From IMG/VR virus record IMGVR_UViG_3300045971_000427, positions 1 to 21,541 of that record: DNA of 21,541 bases; one strand, given 5' to 3'. Below are positions 11,918-19,669 of the stretch, piece after piece; positions within the stretch are counted from its first letter, which is position 1; the number at the start of each line of letters is the position of its first letter. The notes below the pieces were generated by a model that saw nothing but the letters and a program-made list of their open reading frames with translations, had not been told where the DNA came from and did not search any database. The stretch comes from a virus. Position numbers and translations under genes: made by a program.

Positions 11918-12954
11918 ACGCTGTAACCCAATATCAACCCCAAACACAACCTGAAAACGTAATGGTAAATTTAACAAGCTCTATGGGCTTTGACTTGGCA
12001 CAGCGTATTGCCAAGATGTTTGCAGCATCAAATCTGGTGCCGTCATCTTACAAGGGCAACATTTCCGACTGTCTAATAGCCCTAAATATGGCGCAACGGC
12101 TCGGTGCCGACCCGCTTCAAGTTATGCAAAATCTCGTAATCGTTCACAATCGCCCTACATGGAGCAGTCAGTTTTTAATTGCGACTTTCAATTCATGCGG
12201 TCGATTTTCTGCGCTACGTTATGAATTTTTCGGGGATAAGAATACCGATGATTATGGTTGCAGAGCAGTATCTATTGAACGAGAAACCGGCGAAAAGCTG
12301 GTAGGAACAGACGTAACGATAGCCATCGCAAAAAGTGAAGGCTGGTATGGTCGTAACGGTAGCAAATGGAAAACCATGCCGCAACAGATGTTGACCTATC
12401 GCGCTGCCTCTTGGTTCGTGAGAGCCTACGCACCTGAACTGTCTATGGGACTGCATACGGCTGAAGAAGCGATTGATATTACCGACTATCGTGATGTTTC
12501 CAAGAAGCCAGCCAGTAAAAGCGTAGACGATTTACTGGCCGATTCTAAAGTGTTCGATATTGCGACGGGTGAGGTTTATTCTGTACCAGATGATGAACTG
12601 CCAGAGTTACCCTTTACCGAGCCTGAAACGATGATAAAAGCCGACCGTTATACCCTTGGTAAAGTCTTAGTCTCAATCGGGGAAGCAAAAACCCAATCTG
12701 AACTGGACGCACTTAACCCCATGATTGAAACCATGGACAAAAAGTCTGCTGATACCGCAAAGACGGCTTTCATGAAACGGGCGGCTACATTGGCTAAAGA
12801 AACCAACAAGCCAGTGGATAGGGATATTGGCCTTGAAATTCTGGCCTGCCAGGATAAAACCGGCTTGCTGGATCTGATTGATACGCTAACCGATGTTGAG
12901 GATAAAAAATACCGGGCGCTGCTTGACGAGCGTTTGGATTATCTGAGGGATTGA
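11914..12954 (+). CDS. RecT-like single-strand annealing protein
   Basis: The 346-residue protein fits a RecT-superfamily annealase of the kind paired with RecE-like nucleases. It has the core segments DCLIALNMAQRLGADPLQVM (about 49-68), VIVHNRPTWSSQFLIATF and GRFSALRYEF, and a later aromatic/basic block around GWYGRNGSKW and MLTYRAASWFVRAYAPE. The C-terminal 130 residues are a charged, variable region. It would coat and anneal single strands made by the nuclease, with which it overlaps by 4 bp. The call rests on core motifs and pairing. Confidence 0.75.
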   Translation: MNAVTQYQPQTQPENVMVNLTSSMGFDLAQRIAKMFAASNLVPSSYKGNISDCLIALNMAQRLGADPLQVMQNLVIVHNRPTWSSQFLIATFNSCGRFSALRYEFFGDKNTDDYGCRAVSIERETGEKLVGTDVTIAIAKSEGWYGRNGSKWKTMPQQMLTYRAASWFVRAYAPELSMGLHTAEEAIDITDYRDVSKKPASKSVDDLLADSKVFDIATGEVYSVPDDELPELPFTEPETMIKADRYTLGKVLVSIGEAKTQSELDALNPMIETMDKKSADTAKTAFMKRAATLAKETNKPVDRDIGLEILACQDKTGLLDLIDTLTDVEDKKYRALLDERLDYLRD

Positions 12955-12955
12955 T

Positions 12956-13065
12956 GTGAAAACTGCTGTTTCTAACAGCCAAAACCCGCCTTAAATTTAA
13001 CCGCTACAGGGATTGACCTGATTGACAATGAACCGCTGGAAGCCTTGAAAACACTGGGTTTCTAG
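12956..13065 (+). pseudogene. Frameshifted mini-gene (about 36 aa if repaired)
   Basis: GTG at 12956 overlaps the annealase stop and encodes VKTAVSNSQNPP, then stops at TAA. One extra base at the CCC run (12985-12987) would join it to a frame that continues LNLTATGIDLIDNE and ends LKTLGF at TAG 13065. The second half reads as clean coding sequence without its own start codon. This looks like a small gene broken by a one-base deletion or a sequencing error. Function unknown. Confidence 0.35.
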
Positions 13066-13237
13066 CGTCTTTTATGGTGCGTTTTCTAGTTGCGAAACTG
13101 GAATGGATTAGCAATTAGCAAGGTATTGATTGCTATACATAGCCTTTTTTTAGTGCTATCTTAATTGCAAAAATAGCCTTTTTAATTAAAAAGTAAATTA
13201 GAAATCATGGAACAGCGACTGGACTTGCAGGATAAAA
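13066..13237. other. AT-rich gap upstream of the integrase, with direct repeats
   Basis: No gene is visible. The gap holds two 11-bp direct repeats, ATAGCCTTTTT (13139-13149 and 13173-13183), 34 bp apart, and a tandem heptamer, ATTAGCA (13107-13120). Short repeats next to an integrase gene could be arm-type binding sites of the attachment region. No attachment core can be named from one window. Confidence 0.3.
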
Positions 13238-13786
13238 ATGCTGGTTGATGCCTGCACAAAAACTGATATTGAAATGGTGCATAGCCTGTTAAGGCGAAAG
13301 TACCTGCCTATCTATGCTGATATATGGAAAATTGGTGTCAACTCATCTTTGCGTATTGGTGACCTTTTGTCGATCAAGCATAAGGATTTAAATCTTTCCA
13401 GGCGATCATTGAAACTGATTGACCAAAAAACCAAAAAACCGAATGAAATAAGATTAAACGCGCCTGCGCTTGAAATTATCCATAAACGATGGTTGGAGCA
13501 ACCGGATGATGTTTGGCTGTTTCAGGTACACAGTAACCGTGCAGCCAATAAGCCGATAAGCAGACAAGCGGTTTCAAAAGTATTTAGGGAAGTCGGTGAA
13601 CAACTGGGCTTAACGATAAATACCCACTCCATGCGTAAATCCAGAGGGAAAGCCATGTATGACGCTGGAATACCAATACAGACCATATCTAAGGTTCTTA
13701 ATCACTCTAATCCTATGAACACCATGGCGTACCTTGGTATTACCAGAGAAAGTGTCCTAAAAACCTATGACGACTTCGAGCTATGA
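13238..13786 (+). CDS. Tyrosine recombinase (integrase), catalytic domain only
   Basis: The 182-residue protein carries the full tyrosine-recombinase active site: R39 (SLRIGDLL), a basic beta-hairpin with K64-K67, H130 and R133 (THSMRKS), H156 (LNHSN) and the nucleophile Y165 (MAYLG). It lacks the N-terminal arm- and core-binding domains of lambda-type integrases (about 350 residues), so it is a minimal integrase or a remnant. ATG 13238 has an AGGAT site seven bases upstream. A short overlapping 13-codon frame begins at ATG 13208. The gene is convergent with the TnpB element across a repeat-rich gap. It probably integrates the phage, but the missing domain leaves doubt. Confidence 0.8.
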   Translation: MLVDACTKTDIEMVHSLLRRKYLPIYADIWKIGVNSSLRIGDLLSIKHKDLNLSRRSLKLIDQKTKKPNEIRLNAPALEIIHKRWLEQPDDVWLFQVHSNRAANKPISRQAVSKVFREVGEQLGLTINTHSMRKSRGKAMYDAGIPIQTISKVLNHSNPMNTMAYLGITRESVLKTYDDFEL

Positions 13787-13795
13787 CGCAAAAAA

Positions 13796-13915
13796 AAGTT
13801 AACCCGCTCGCGCGTGGGCTATACCCTCTTGCATGTAAACAAGTTAATCCACGCGCCCGTGGGCTATAACGTTCAATTCGCCTTCACGTAACTGAATATC
13901 CAAGTTAACCCACGC
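13796..13915. repeat. Palindromic direct repeats between int and tnpB
   Basis: Two 28-bp units (13796-13823 and 13841-13868) share the pattern AAGTTAA(C/T)CC, a short GC-rich centre, CGTGGGCTATA; each can fold into a hairpin. A third, partial unit (AAGTTAACCCACGC) begins at 13902. They lie just outside the probable right end of the TnpB element and share its terminal sequence, so they may be abandoned IS ends or a REP-like family. Confidence 0.55.
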
Positions 13916-14046
13916 TTGTTCGGATTTCCCACGAATGGGAATGTTGGATTTATGTCATCCATAGTTACCAACTTGGCGCTTCACCCATGCTGGTTAATTC
14001 GATATTCAGAACCATTGCCGTCATGTCCCCGCCCGTTACTTCCGGC
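13902..14046 (-). ncRNA. Candidate omega RNA / right end of the TnpB element
   Basis: TnpB proteins work with an RNA made from the 3' end of tnpB and the right end of the element. The 145 bp after the tnpB stop contain no gene. On the minus strand they hold a perfect hairpin with a UUCG loop (TTCCCA-TTCG-TGGGAA, 13926-13941) and end in GCGTGGGTTAACTT near 13902, which resembles IS200/IS605 right ends. The RNA would probably extend into the tnpB 3' end; the guide would lie just below 13902. Boundaries are inferred. Confidence 0.45.
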
Positions 14047-15255
14047 CTAACTCGCCGTAGAATTCATCCCAATTTGCAAGATGTTTTTAGATGCATTCAA
14101 ATCTGCATGATCCACATGCCCACAATGAACGCATTTAAAAACCGCCTGGGATTGCCGGTTTTCTTTATCGACTGCTCCACACATAAAACAGGTTTGTGAG
14201 GTGAATCGCGGGTTAACCGGAATCAATACGCCGCCATGCCGCGCGGTTTTATAGTCCAGTTGCCGCCTGAACTCAAACAACCCCTGATTCAATAACGAAC
14301 GGTTTAAACCGGATTTTTGTTTCACCATTTTACCAGGTTCCTCAACCGTCCCCTTGGATGATTTTGTCATGTTTTTTAATTTCAAATCTTCGATAACAAT
14401 CACATCATGTTTTTGGGTAATTTCAGCTGTTACCTGATGGGCATGGTTAACCCTGATGTCAGATATTTTTTTATGATGTTTGGAAATCTTCTCTTTTTGA
14501 AATGCGTGACGCGCGGATCCTTTAGTCATTTTTGCCAGTTTACGCTGCAATTTAACCAGTTTTTTGGTGTTGCTTTCCAGCGCACGTGCAGACGGATAAA
14601 CCGTGCCATCCGATAATGTGGCATATTGGGCTATCCCCATATCAATACCAATAGGCGTATTGCTTGGCGATTGTTCCCACACCTCGTCATGTTCCAGGAG
14701 TAATGACACCCACCATTTTCCGCCACGATAACTAAACGTGGTGTTTTTGATAATACCGTCATGCGGTTTTTGGCCTAATCTAACCGAGCCGTAGTCCTTG
14801 GGTAATAACAGTTTATTGCCTATTAAATGCTGGTTTTTAATCACTGACGTGGTGAATTTAAACGAGTCATTCATCCCGCGTTTTTTAAACTTTGGATAAC
14901 CCGGAACACCGCCCTTTTTAACCCGTTCAAAAAAGTTTTTAAAGGCCAGTTTCAAGTCGTTAACTATCCCTTGCTGCGCCACACATGACGGCACAATTAA
15001 TTTATTGTCATCACCATAGAGCCAAGGATATTTTTGTTTCTTAACCGCATTAAAAACCTTGTCGATATCGAACGCAGACGGTTTTGGTTTGGTTTCATCC
15101 AGTTTATGCGCGTCATACATGGCAATCCATGTACCCAATGCAAAATTAAACGCAACCCGACGCGCATTAACGCATTGCATGAAAAAATCATGCTGTTTGT
15201 TGTTAACGTGTACACGTGTTTTGAATGCGCTTAAAGTCATGATATACTTTAACAT
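14047..15255 (-). CDS. tnpB: TnpB RNA-guided endonuclease (IS605 OrfB)
   Basis: The 402-residue product is a full-length TnpB, an RNA-guided nuclease ancestral to Cas12. The RuvC acids are present: D205 (IGIDMG), E289 (VIVIEDL) and D385 (HADLNASKN). A zinc finger is intact with CFMC (356-359) and CVHC (375-378). The N-terminal wedge/REC part includes FKTRVHVNNKQHDFF and RRVAFNFALGTWIAMY. Because all catalytic residues are present it should be active, unlike domesticated TldR derivatives. Start ATG 15255, or ATG 15240 (MTLSAFKTR), which matches many family members better. The gene is divergent from the RHH gene at 15284 with only 28 bp between. Confidence 0.92.
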   Translation of the reverse strand: MLKYIMTLSAFKTRVHVNNKQHDFFMQCVNARRVAFNFALGTWIAMYDAHKLDETKPKPSAFDIDKVFNAVKKQKYPWLYGDDNKLIVPSCVAQQGIVNDLKLAFKNFFERVKKGGVPGYPKFKKRGMNDSFKFTTSVIKNQHLIGNKLLLPKDYGSVRLGQKPHDGIIKNTTFSYRGGKWWVSLLLEHDEVWEQSPSNTPIGIDMGIAQYATLSDGTVYPSARALESNTKKLVKLQRKLAKMTKGSARHAFQKEKISKHHKKISDIRVNHAHQVTAEITQKHDVIVIEDLKLKNMTKSSKGTVEEPGKMVKQKSGLNRSLLNQGLFEFRRQLDYKTARHGGVLIPVNPRFTSQTCFMCGAVDKENRQSQAVFKCVHCGHVDHADLNASKNILQIGMNSTAS

Positions 15256-15283
15256 GGTTTAAACAAATATTAAAATATATTTT

Positions 15284-15433
15284 ATGAAACACTTAAATGT
15301 TTTATTGCCCGTTGAATTATTGGACAAACTGGAAGAATACGCCAAGGCAAGCGGCATAAACAAAAAGAAAATAGTCGAACTGGCTTTGCTTTTGTATTTT
15401 AGAGAAGTACTTAAAAATGGAGAGCCGGCATGA
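15284..15433 (+). CDS. Second ribbon-helix-helix protein (49 aa)
   Basis: The short product matches CopG/Arc-type RHH proteins: strand KHLNVLLPV, helix ELLDKLEEYAKASG, helix INKKKIVELALLLYF. It is probably a dimeric DNA-binding regulator or antitoxin. ATG 15284 lies 28 bp from the divergent tnpB start, so it may control that promoter. The stop overlaps the start of the next gene (ATGA). It parallels the RHH gene at 9088 in layout. Confidence 0.65.
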   Translation: MKHLNVLLPVELLDKLEEYAKASGINKKKIVELALLLYFREVLKNGEPA

Positions 15434-15654
15434 ACCAAAAACAAAAATCATTTGACGATCTGGTAAAATCTGGCTTTACCGAAGCGCAAGCAACCGAACT
15501 CATTGACATGATCTATGAAATTTTTAGATTCGACGTGTCGGAAAGGGCTGAAAAACTGATGGCCGCAGGTTTTAATGAAAAACAAGCCAAAGTGCTTATT
15601 GAGGTTGTTTACGTGACTAAAGGCTGGGAATTGCCATTAGCGCACAATTTATGA
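15430..15654 (+). CDS. Small protein with two DUF1640-like N-terminal motifs (74 aa)
   Basis: Two tandem copies of one helical motif are visible: FDDLVKSGFTEAQATELID (about 8-26) and AEKLMAAGFNEKQAKVLIE (about 37-55), both with the pattern L-x-x-(S/A)-G-F-x-E-x-Q-A. The same motif opens the DUF1640-like protein at 9280 (RTLTNAGISEIEAE), but here the coiled-coil and membrane helix are absent. It is coupled to the RHH gene by a 4-bp overlap. Its end comes within 2 bp of the convergent virion operon. Function unknown. Confidence 0.6.
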   Translation: MNQKQKSFDDLVKSGFTEAQATELIDMIYEIFRFDVSERAEKLMAAGFNEKQAKVLIEVVYVTKGWELPLAHNL

Positions 15655-15655
15655 T

Positions 15656-15943
15656 CTATTTATCCAGCAATCCATTTACCCGCCCATTCCTGCGCCTTTC
15701 TTCGCCACTCCACTCTGCTTGCATTTTGCTTTGAATGACTTGTGTTAAATTTGAAATAACGCTATTCGTTTCGCCCTGCCTTGCATCATATAGCACTGTA
15801 TGTTCTTTGTAGGCTTGAAGCCACTCTTTACGCTCCTCCCGCGCTTGTTTTGTGATGTAATAGATGAAGACGAACAGCGTGAGGATGACCAGCCCGCCCA
15901 GTCCAAACTCGCTCCAGGTTTTTGGATCAACTAAATTGTTCAT
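15656..15943 (-). CDS. Membrane-anchored coiled-coil protein (95 aa)
   Basis: After MNNLVDPKTWSEFG comes one transmembrane helix at about 16-31 (GLVILTLFVFIYYI). A long charged helix follows (KQAREERKEWLQAYKEH, then NLTQVIQSKMQ), and the C-terminus is Arg-rich (EERRRNGRVNGLLDK). An N-in anchor with a coiled-coil fits small phage membrane proteins at the end of late operons, such as lysis accessories, but no defined family is recognised. It is the last gene of the late operon and overlaps the preceding stop (ATGA). Confidence 0.6.
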   Translation of the reverse strand: MNNLVDPKTWSEFGLGGLVILTLFVFIYYITKQAREERKEWLQAYKEHTVLYDARQGETNSVISNLTQVIQSKMQAEWSGEERRRNGRVNGLLDK

Positions 15944-17826
15944 TTTGATGACGAACCCGCAATAATACCGCGTAAAGCTGCTCTACCTGCTGGATCAGCA
16001 AAACTCATATGCCCTAAGCCATAATCCTGCATCAGCTTTGCCGCATAAGCAGGATTAAGCTCTGCTTTAGTAAAGATTGCCGATAAATCTCTGGCATGAG
16101 AATCAGCCATCGCATTAGTCAGATTTTTAATGCCAGGGACGCCCCCTGTCCACTTTCCAAGCCCTTCCAGTGTTTTTCCTATAACACCAGGATTTTCACC
16201 AAACCCGCCCCGAATAATATCGCCATAAACCATATCACGAACATTTAGATTTTGTGCAGTAGCAGATCCTGTGGGAAGCCCTGAATTACTACGTGTACCC
16301 AGTGACATATGCTCCCGTGCATTCTGTAAGGCGTTAACTTGGCGTGGGCTTATCGCTTTAACAGCTTTGCCCCTCAGCGAAGATTCAAGTTTAGCCGCTG
16401 ACAAAGGAAATATTTCATCCTGTAAGCCGTTAACCGTTCCCGTTATCGGTGTTAACAGGCGTGATTTATTAGCAATAGCACTTGCCGCCTCACTTTGTTT
16501 TAAATGTGTCATACCTTTTGCCTGACTTTGTAAATAATCTTTAAAGCCGGGTTCTGTAACAGTCATTGTTTCAGCTATTGATTTTTTAACACCTTTTAAA
16601 GCAGAACTGGCACGTTGAAGGGACGCAAGTTGTGGGTCGGCAAAAGCAGGAGCCCTTAAATCTTGATCTAGCCCTTGTTTAAAGTTCAACATCGCATTGA
16701 ACTTATCATTCTGAGGAATGCGAGCTTTTAAGCGTTCAAGCACATCGGTTATTGCCGTATTTCCCTCATGTTTGGCTATTGCCTGGTCTAAACTTTGATA
16801 AATAGGCGCTGTGTCTACAGGAAGGTTTCGTTCACGCATAGGCTTGGCAATGGTTTCGGTACGATTCCATAGCTTTTGTTCCATAGCCCCACGTATTTCA
16901 TCCGAACCTACGCGAGCATTAAGATAATCTGTTACGGCTTTTTTATTACTAAAAGAGCGAGCACCTAACGCACTTAGATTGTCTGGATATAACTCAGCCT
17001 GTCTCATTATCGTTGAAACGCCAGGATTACCGGCTATTTCACTGGTTGTAGGGACATAATTTTTAATCGGTCTGGAAATCGTAGGCACTACGCCGGTAGA
17101 AAGATTGGCAATAACATCGGGCGATTCTGCTCCAGCAGCTCTGTTTAATGTTCGCCCCGCTACCGCTTCAAGCCCCCCTTGCGTACCAAATCCCCCTGTT
17201 GCAGTACGACCTACGCCTTTGGCAATACCCATTCCTGTTGATAAGACTCCACCCCCTACTACAGAGCCTAAAACATTAGCAGCGAGTTGTGCGCCTTCGC
17301 CTCCACCTGCTTGTTTTACGGCTTCTTGGGCGGTCTGCCCTATCATTATTCCAGGTATCTGTTTTGCAATGTTCGCTATCTTCCCCCCCTTGCTTAAAAT
17401 CCCTGAGGGAAGTGCAAAACCACCTAGTATTTTTGATGCAGGATAAAGTATCTGGTCATTTTCATTAGCAGTAGGTAATCCCAAGGTATCTGCCGCCGCC
17501 GTGCCATAAGGTTCCGTAGCATTAACCGTGATATCCGGCAATTTAAGCGGGGACGGAATACCCAGCTTGTCCGCTGCCCATTGTCCGCCCTGATTAAGTT
17601 GAATAAGCGTGTTGGCAATCGCATCAGGTATGCCGACAGCGCCTTCAATAATTCCCCTTCCCGCAACACCTGCCTTGTGTTTTAAGGTATCAAATACGCT
17701 AGAGGATTCATTAAGCCCTAACGCATTGGCTTCTTCATCACTTAAAACACGTCCTTGTTTTGGCTGTTTAGAGGAAGGCGTTAATCCAAGGGATTGGGCT
17801 TCTTCATCTGACAATACTCTGCCCAT
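15940..17826 (-). CDS. Large internal virion / DNA-ejection-type protein (628 aa)
   Basis: I choose ATG 17826 (MGRVLSDEEAQSLG), which follows the upstream stop at 17831 and has an AAGGGG site; a longer frame to 17877 overlaps the neighbour. The N-terminus has a tandem repeat, GRVLSDEEAQSLGL and GRVLSDEEANALGL, joined by a Lys/Pro-rich link. Long Ala/Gly-rich amphipathic segments (about 150-230) could insert into membranes, as in ejection proteins that form a channel through the host envelope. The remainder is helical, with SDEIRGAMEQKLWN and NFKQGLDQDLRAPAF. Such proteins are packaged inside podovirus heads. The role is inferred from composition, size and position between virion genes. Confidence 0.65.
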   Translation of the reverse strand: MGRVLSDEEAQSLGLTPSSKQPKQGRVLSDEEANALGLNESSSVFDTLKHKAGVAGRGIIEGAVGIPDAIANTLIQLNQGGQWAADKLGIPSPLKLPDITVNATEPYGTAAADTLGLPTANENDQILYPASKILGGFALPSGILSKGGKIANIAKQIPGIMIGQTAQEAVKQAGGGEGAQLAANVLGSVVGGGVLSTGMGIAKGVGRTATGGFGTQGGLEAVAGRTLNRAAGAESPDVIANLSTGVVPTISRPIKNYVPTTSEIAGNPGVSTIMRQAELYPDNLSALGARSFSNKKAVTDYLNARVGSDEIRGAMEQKLWNRTETIAKPMRERNLPVDTAPIYQSLDQAIAKHEGNTAITDVLERLKARIPQNDKFNAMLNFKQGLDQDLRAPAFADPQLASLQRASSALKGVKKSIAETMTVTEPGFKDYLQSQAKGMTHLKQSEAASAIANKSRLLTPITGTVNGLQDEIFPLSAAKLESSLRGKAVKAISPRQVNALQNAREHMSLGTRSNSGLPTGSATAQNLNVRDMVYGDIIRGGFGENPGVIGKTLEGLGKWTGGVPGIKNLTNAMADSHARDLSAIFTKAELNPAYAAKLMQDYGLGHMSFADPAGRAALRGIIAGSSSK

Positions 17827-17830
17827 AGCA

Positions 17831-19660
17831 TTACACCCCTTCCCATTTACCATCTTTTCGTTTCTTATACTTAACACTCCCCACCATCTTTTCTACCCCT
17901 GAATAGCCAGGATGTGGAGGCTCTTTATTGCCAGCGGCTTCATTTCCACCGCCAACGCTAGACACGCCATGCAAATTTTCCAATCGCTTTATTTGTTCTT
18001 TTGCTACACTAACATCAACAGCTGGATCGGTTAAGATTTTGAGAAAGTTTTGCAGCTCCATTTCACTGTTTAACTGACCGCTCACTAACCCCGTTGCTTT
18101 CATAGCTAACGGCATTAATGTGGTTTTTGCTGTTGCAATTTTGTCCCTTAATACTTGATCTTTTGAGCCTATAGCACGGCCTAAATTTTGCCCCAATTCT
18201 GATGTATTAAACGAGGCTGCCGTATTGGATATTACTCCTTTGCTAGAATTATGTGCGCCATTTATTTTATCCAATTCATCATAAAAACCATTAATTTCAG
18301 TTAATAACTTTGAAAATTCGGTACGTCCCTTAACCCTTTCAGGGCTAAAAGGTTCTAATTGTTTTTCTGTTTGGGTTTTTTGAATAGATAACGTATTGGC
18401 GTTTTGCCCTTCTTGTAATTTAGCTTGTACACCGACATTCGCTTTGTTAATTTCTTCCTGATTCTTATAAGGTAATAAAGCCTCAGCCTTGGAAACTGCT
18501 TCTTCGGTAGGCGATTGACCACGCATAGGGGCTGATGCAGGCGGTTGTTTCCATTTTGCGCTCTCCTGCTTGATAATAGCGCCAATTAATACCGCCCTTG
18601 TTGCCGGGTTGCTTAAATCAATTTTATCATTAGGTTTAAGCCCGGTGACTCTTGAGGCTTCGGCTATTAAAGCCGCCGTATTGTTATTATCTTCAGGGGG
18701 TGCCCATCTATTGATTACGCCCTCCAGCGTATTAACACCATACTTTGAACCGAATATGCGAACCTGATTATCAATAGCTGCTACACCTTCTTCCGGTGTT
18801 TTAAACGATTGATAGCCCGTCTTTTCGCCAACAGGTCTTATATTTCCATAGTTATTATTATAGGGTGCTGGTTGACCTTGTGGCTGTTGAGTTTGTCCTT
18901 GCTGTGGATTCCCTTGTGGCTGCCCTTGTTGTTCTTGACCTTGTGGGGCCACTCCAGCCGCTTGTCCCTTGGTAACAAAAATAGGATGGCCTTGTGCGTC
19001 TGTAGTTTGTACTATTTGGGGTGTTTGCTCTGCGGTTACACGATTAGATATTGCCTGTGGATTGTATTGTGGGTTTCTTAATTGATTACCCTTATACATA
19101 ACGGGAACTGCTTCACCACCCGAAGCGGTATCTACATAAAAAACATTCCCTTGATCGTCCGATTGAAGCTGCAAGTGATTACGTGGCCCTACTGCTGCAT
19201 TGTCGCCTTGCTTGGTGATGAGGTTTTGATAGGATTCAATCCCTGCTTTAACTAACGCCGGGTTATTAGAGTCAGCCATCCCTTTTATACGTGATAAATA
19301 CTGTCCAATGGGATTAGTAGGCTCCATGCCTTGTAGTTGTTCACCTAACTGAGAGGATAATAGCTTCCCTGAATCCGCCAAGTCCTTTTGATTCTTGTTG
19401 TATTTATCCTGCTCAAACTGCGCGTGTTGCGCTTGCGTGTTGGCACTCTGCATCCTTGCCAAATCCGGCATGTCAATTTGTGGAGCCTGCATGTTCATTT
19501 CAGGCATTTTTGGCATTTGCGATTTTATTTCAGGTAAAGGCTGGGCTTGTCCCGATTGCATCCCCATTGCCAACATCTGAACAAAACCCGCCGGTACTTC
19601 AGAGAAATTAGCAGATTTACGCAAGTTCTCTTTTTTATCCAGAACATCCATTAAGTTCAT
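17831..19660 (-). CDS. Virion protein with lysozyme-like domain (609 aa)
   Basis: The N-terminal 70 residues are Met/Pro-rich. After helical segments, a Gln/Gly/Pro-rich linker (about 239-266) leads into a domain at about 268-370 that is widespread in phage virion proteins: NNYGNIRP, GYQSFKTPEEGVAAIDNQ, GVNTLEGVINRWAPP, then LIAEASRVTGL and LIGAIIKQES. This resembles peptidoglycan-degrading structural domains that help DNA cross the cell wall. The C-terminal third is helical. ATG 19660 has an AGGA site. It probably works with the ejection-type protein encoded 5 bp downstream. Catalysis has not been shown; I cannot name the active-site residues with certainty. Confidence 0.7.
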   Translation of the reverse strand: MNLMDVLDKKENLRKSANFSEVPAGFVQMLAMGMQSGQAQPLPEIKSQMPKMPEMNMQAPQIDMPDLARMQSANTQAQHAQFEQDKYNKNQKDLADSGKLLSSQLGEQLQGMEPTNPIGQYLSRIKGMADSNNPALVKAGIESYQNLITKQGDNAAVGPRNHLQLQSDDQGNVFYVDTASGGEAVPVMYKGNQLRNPQYNPQAISNRVTAEQTPQIVQTTDAQGHPIFVTKGQAAGVAPQGQEQQGQPQGNPQQGQTQQPQGQPAPYNNNYGNIRPVGEKTGYQSFKTPEEGVAAIDNQVRIFGSKYGVNTLEGVINRWAPPEDNNNTAALIAEASRVTGLKPNDKIDLSNPATRAVLIGAIIKQESAKWKQPPASAPMRGQSPTEEAVSKAEALLPYKNQEEINKANVGVQAKLQEGQNANTLSIQKTQTEKQLEPFSPERVKGRTEFSKLLTEINGFYDELDKINGAHNSSKGVISNTAASFNTSELGQNLGRAIGSKDQVLRDKIATAKTTLMPLAMKATGLVSGQLNSEMELQNFLKILTDPAVDVSVAKEQIKRLENLHGVSSVGGGNEAAGNKEPPHPGYSGVEKMVGSVKYKKRKDGKWEGV

Positions 19661-19669
19661 GACATTTTC

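Larger units (their letters stand above)
13902..15262 (-). mobile_element. IS200/IS605-type TnpB-only element (IS1341-like)
   Basis: The element consists of tnpB and a structured right end, without a TnpA transposase gene. Such elements move only with TnpA supplied from elsewhere. The left end is not clear; a GTTTAAAC palindrome at about 15257-15264, next to the tnpB start, is a candidate boundary and contains TTTAA, a plausible target motif. The insertion lies between the integrase and the second RHH pair. Confidence 0.5.

Noticed and set aside
13066-13237. attP core site
   Set aside because: Direct repeats are present, but no core can be defined without the attL/attR or host sequence.
17105-17446. 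113-residue Pro/Thr/Ala-rich plus-strand frame
   Set aside because: Antisense to a Gly/Ala-rich part of the ejection-type protein; composition is that of a mirrored Gly-rich region.
18880-18960. Short GTTG/CTTG-type repeats resembling a small repeat array
   Set aside because: They encode the Gln/Gly/Pro linker of the virion protein; there are no equal spacers, so it is not a CRISPR array.
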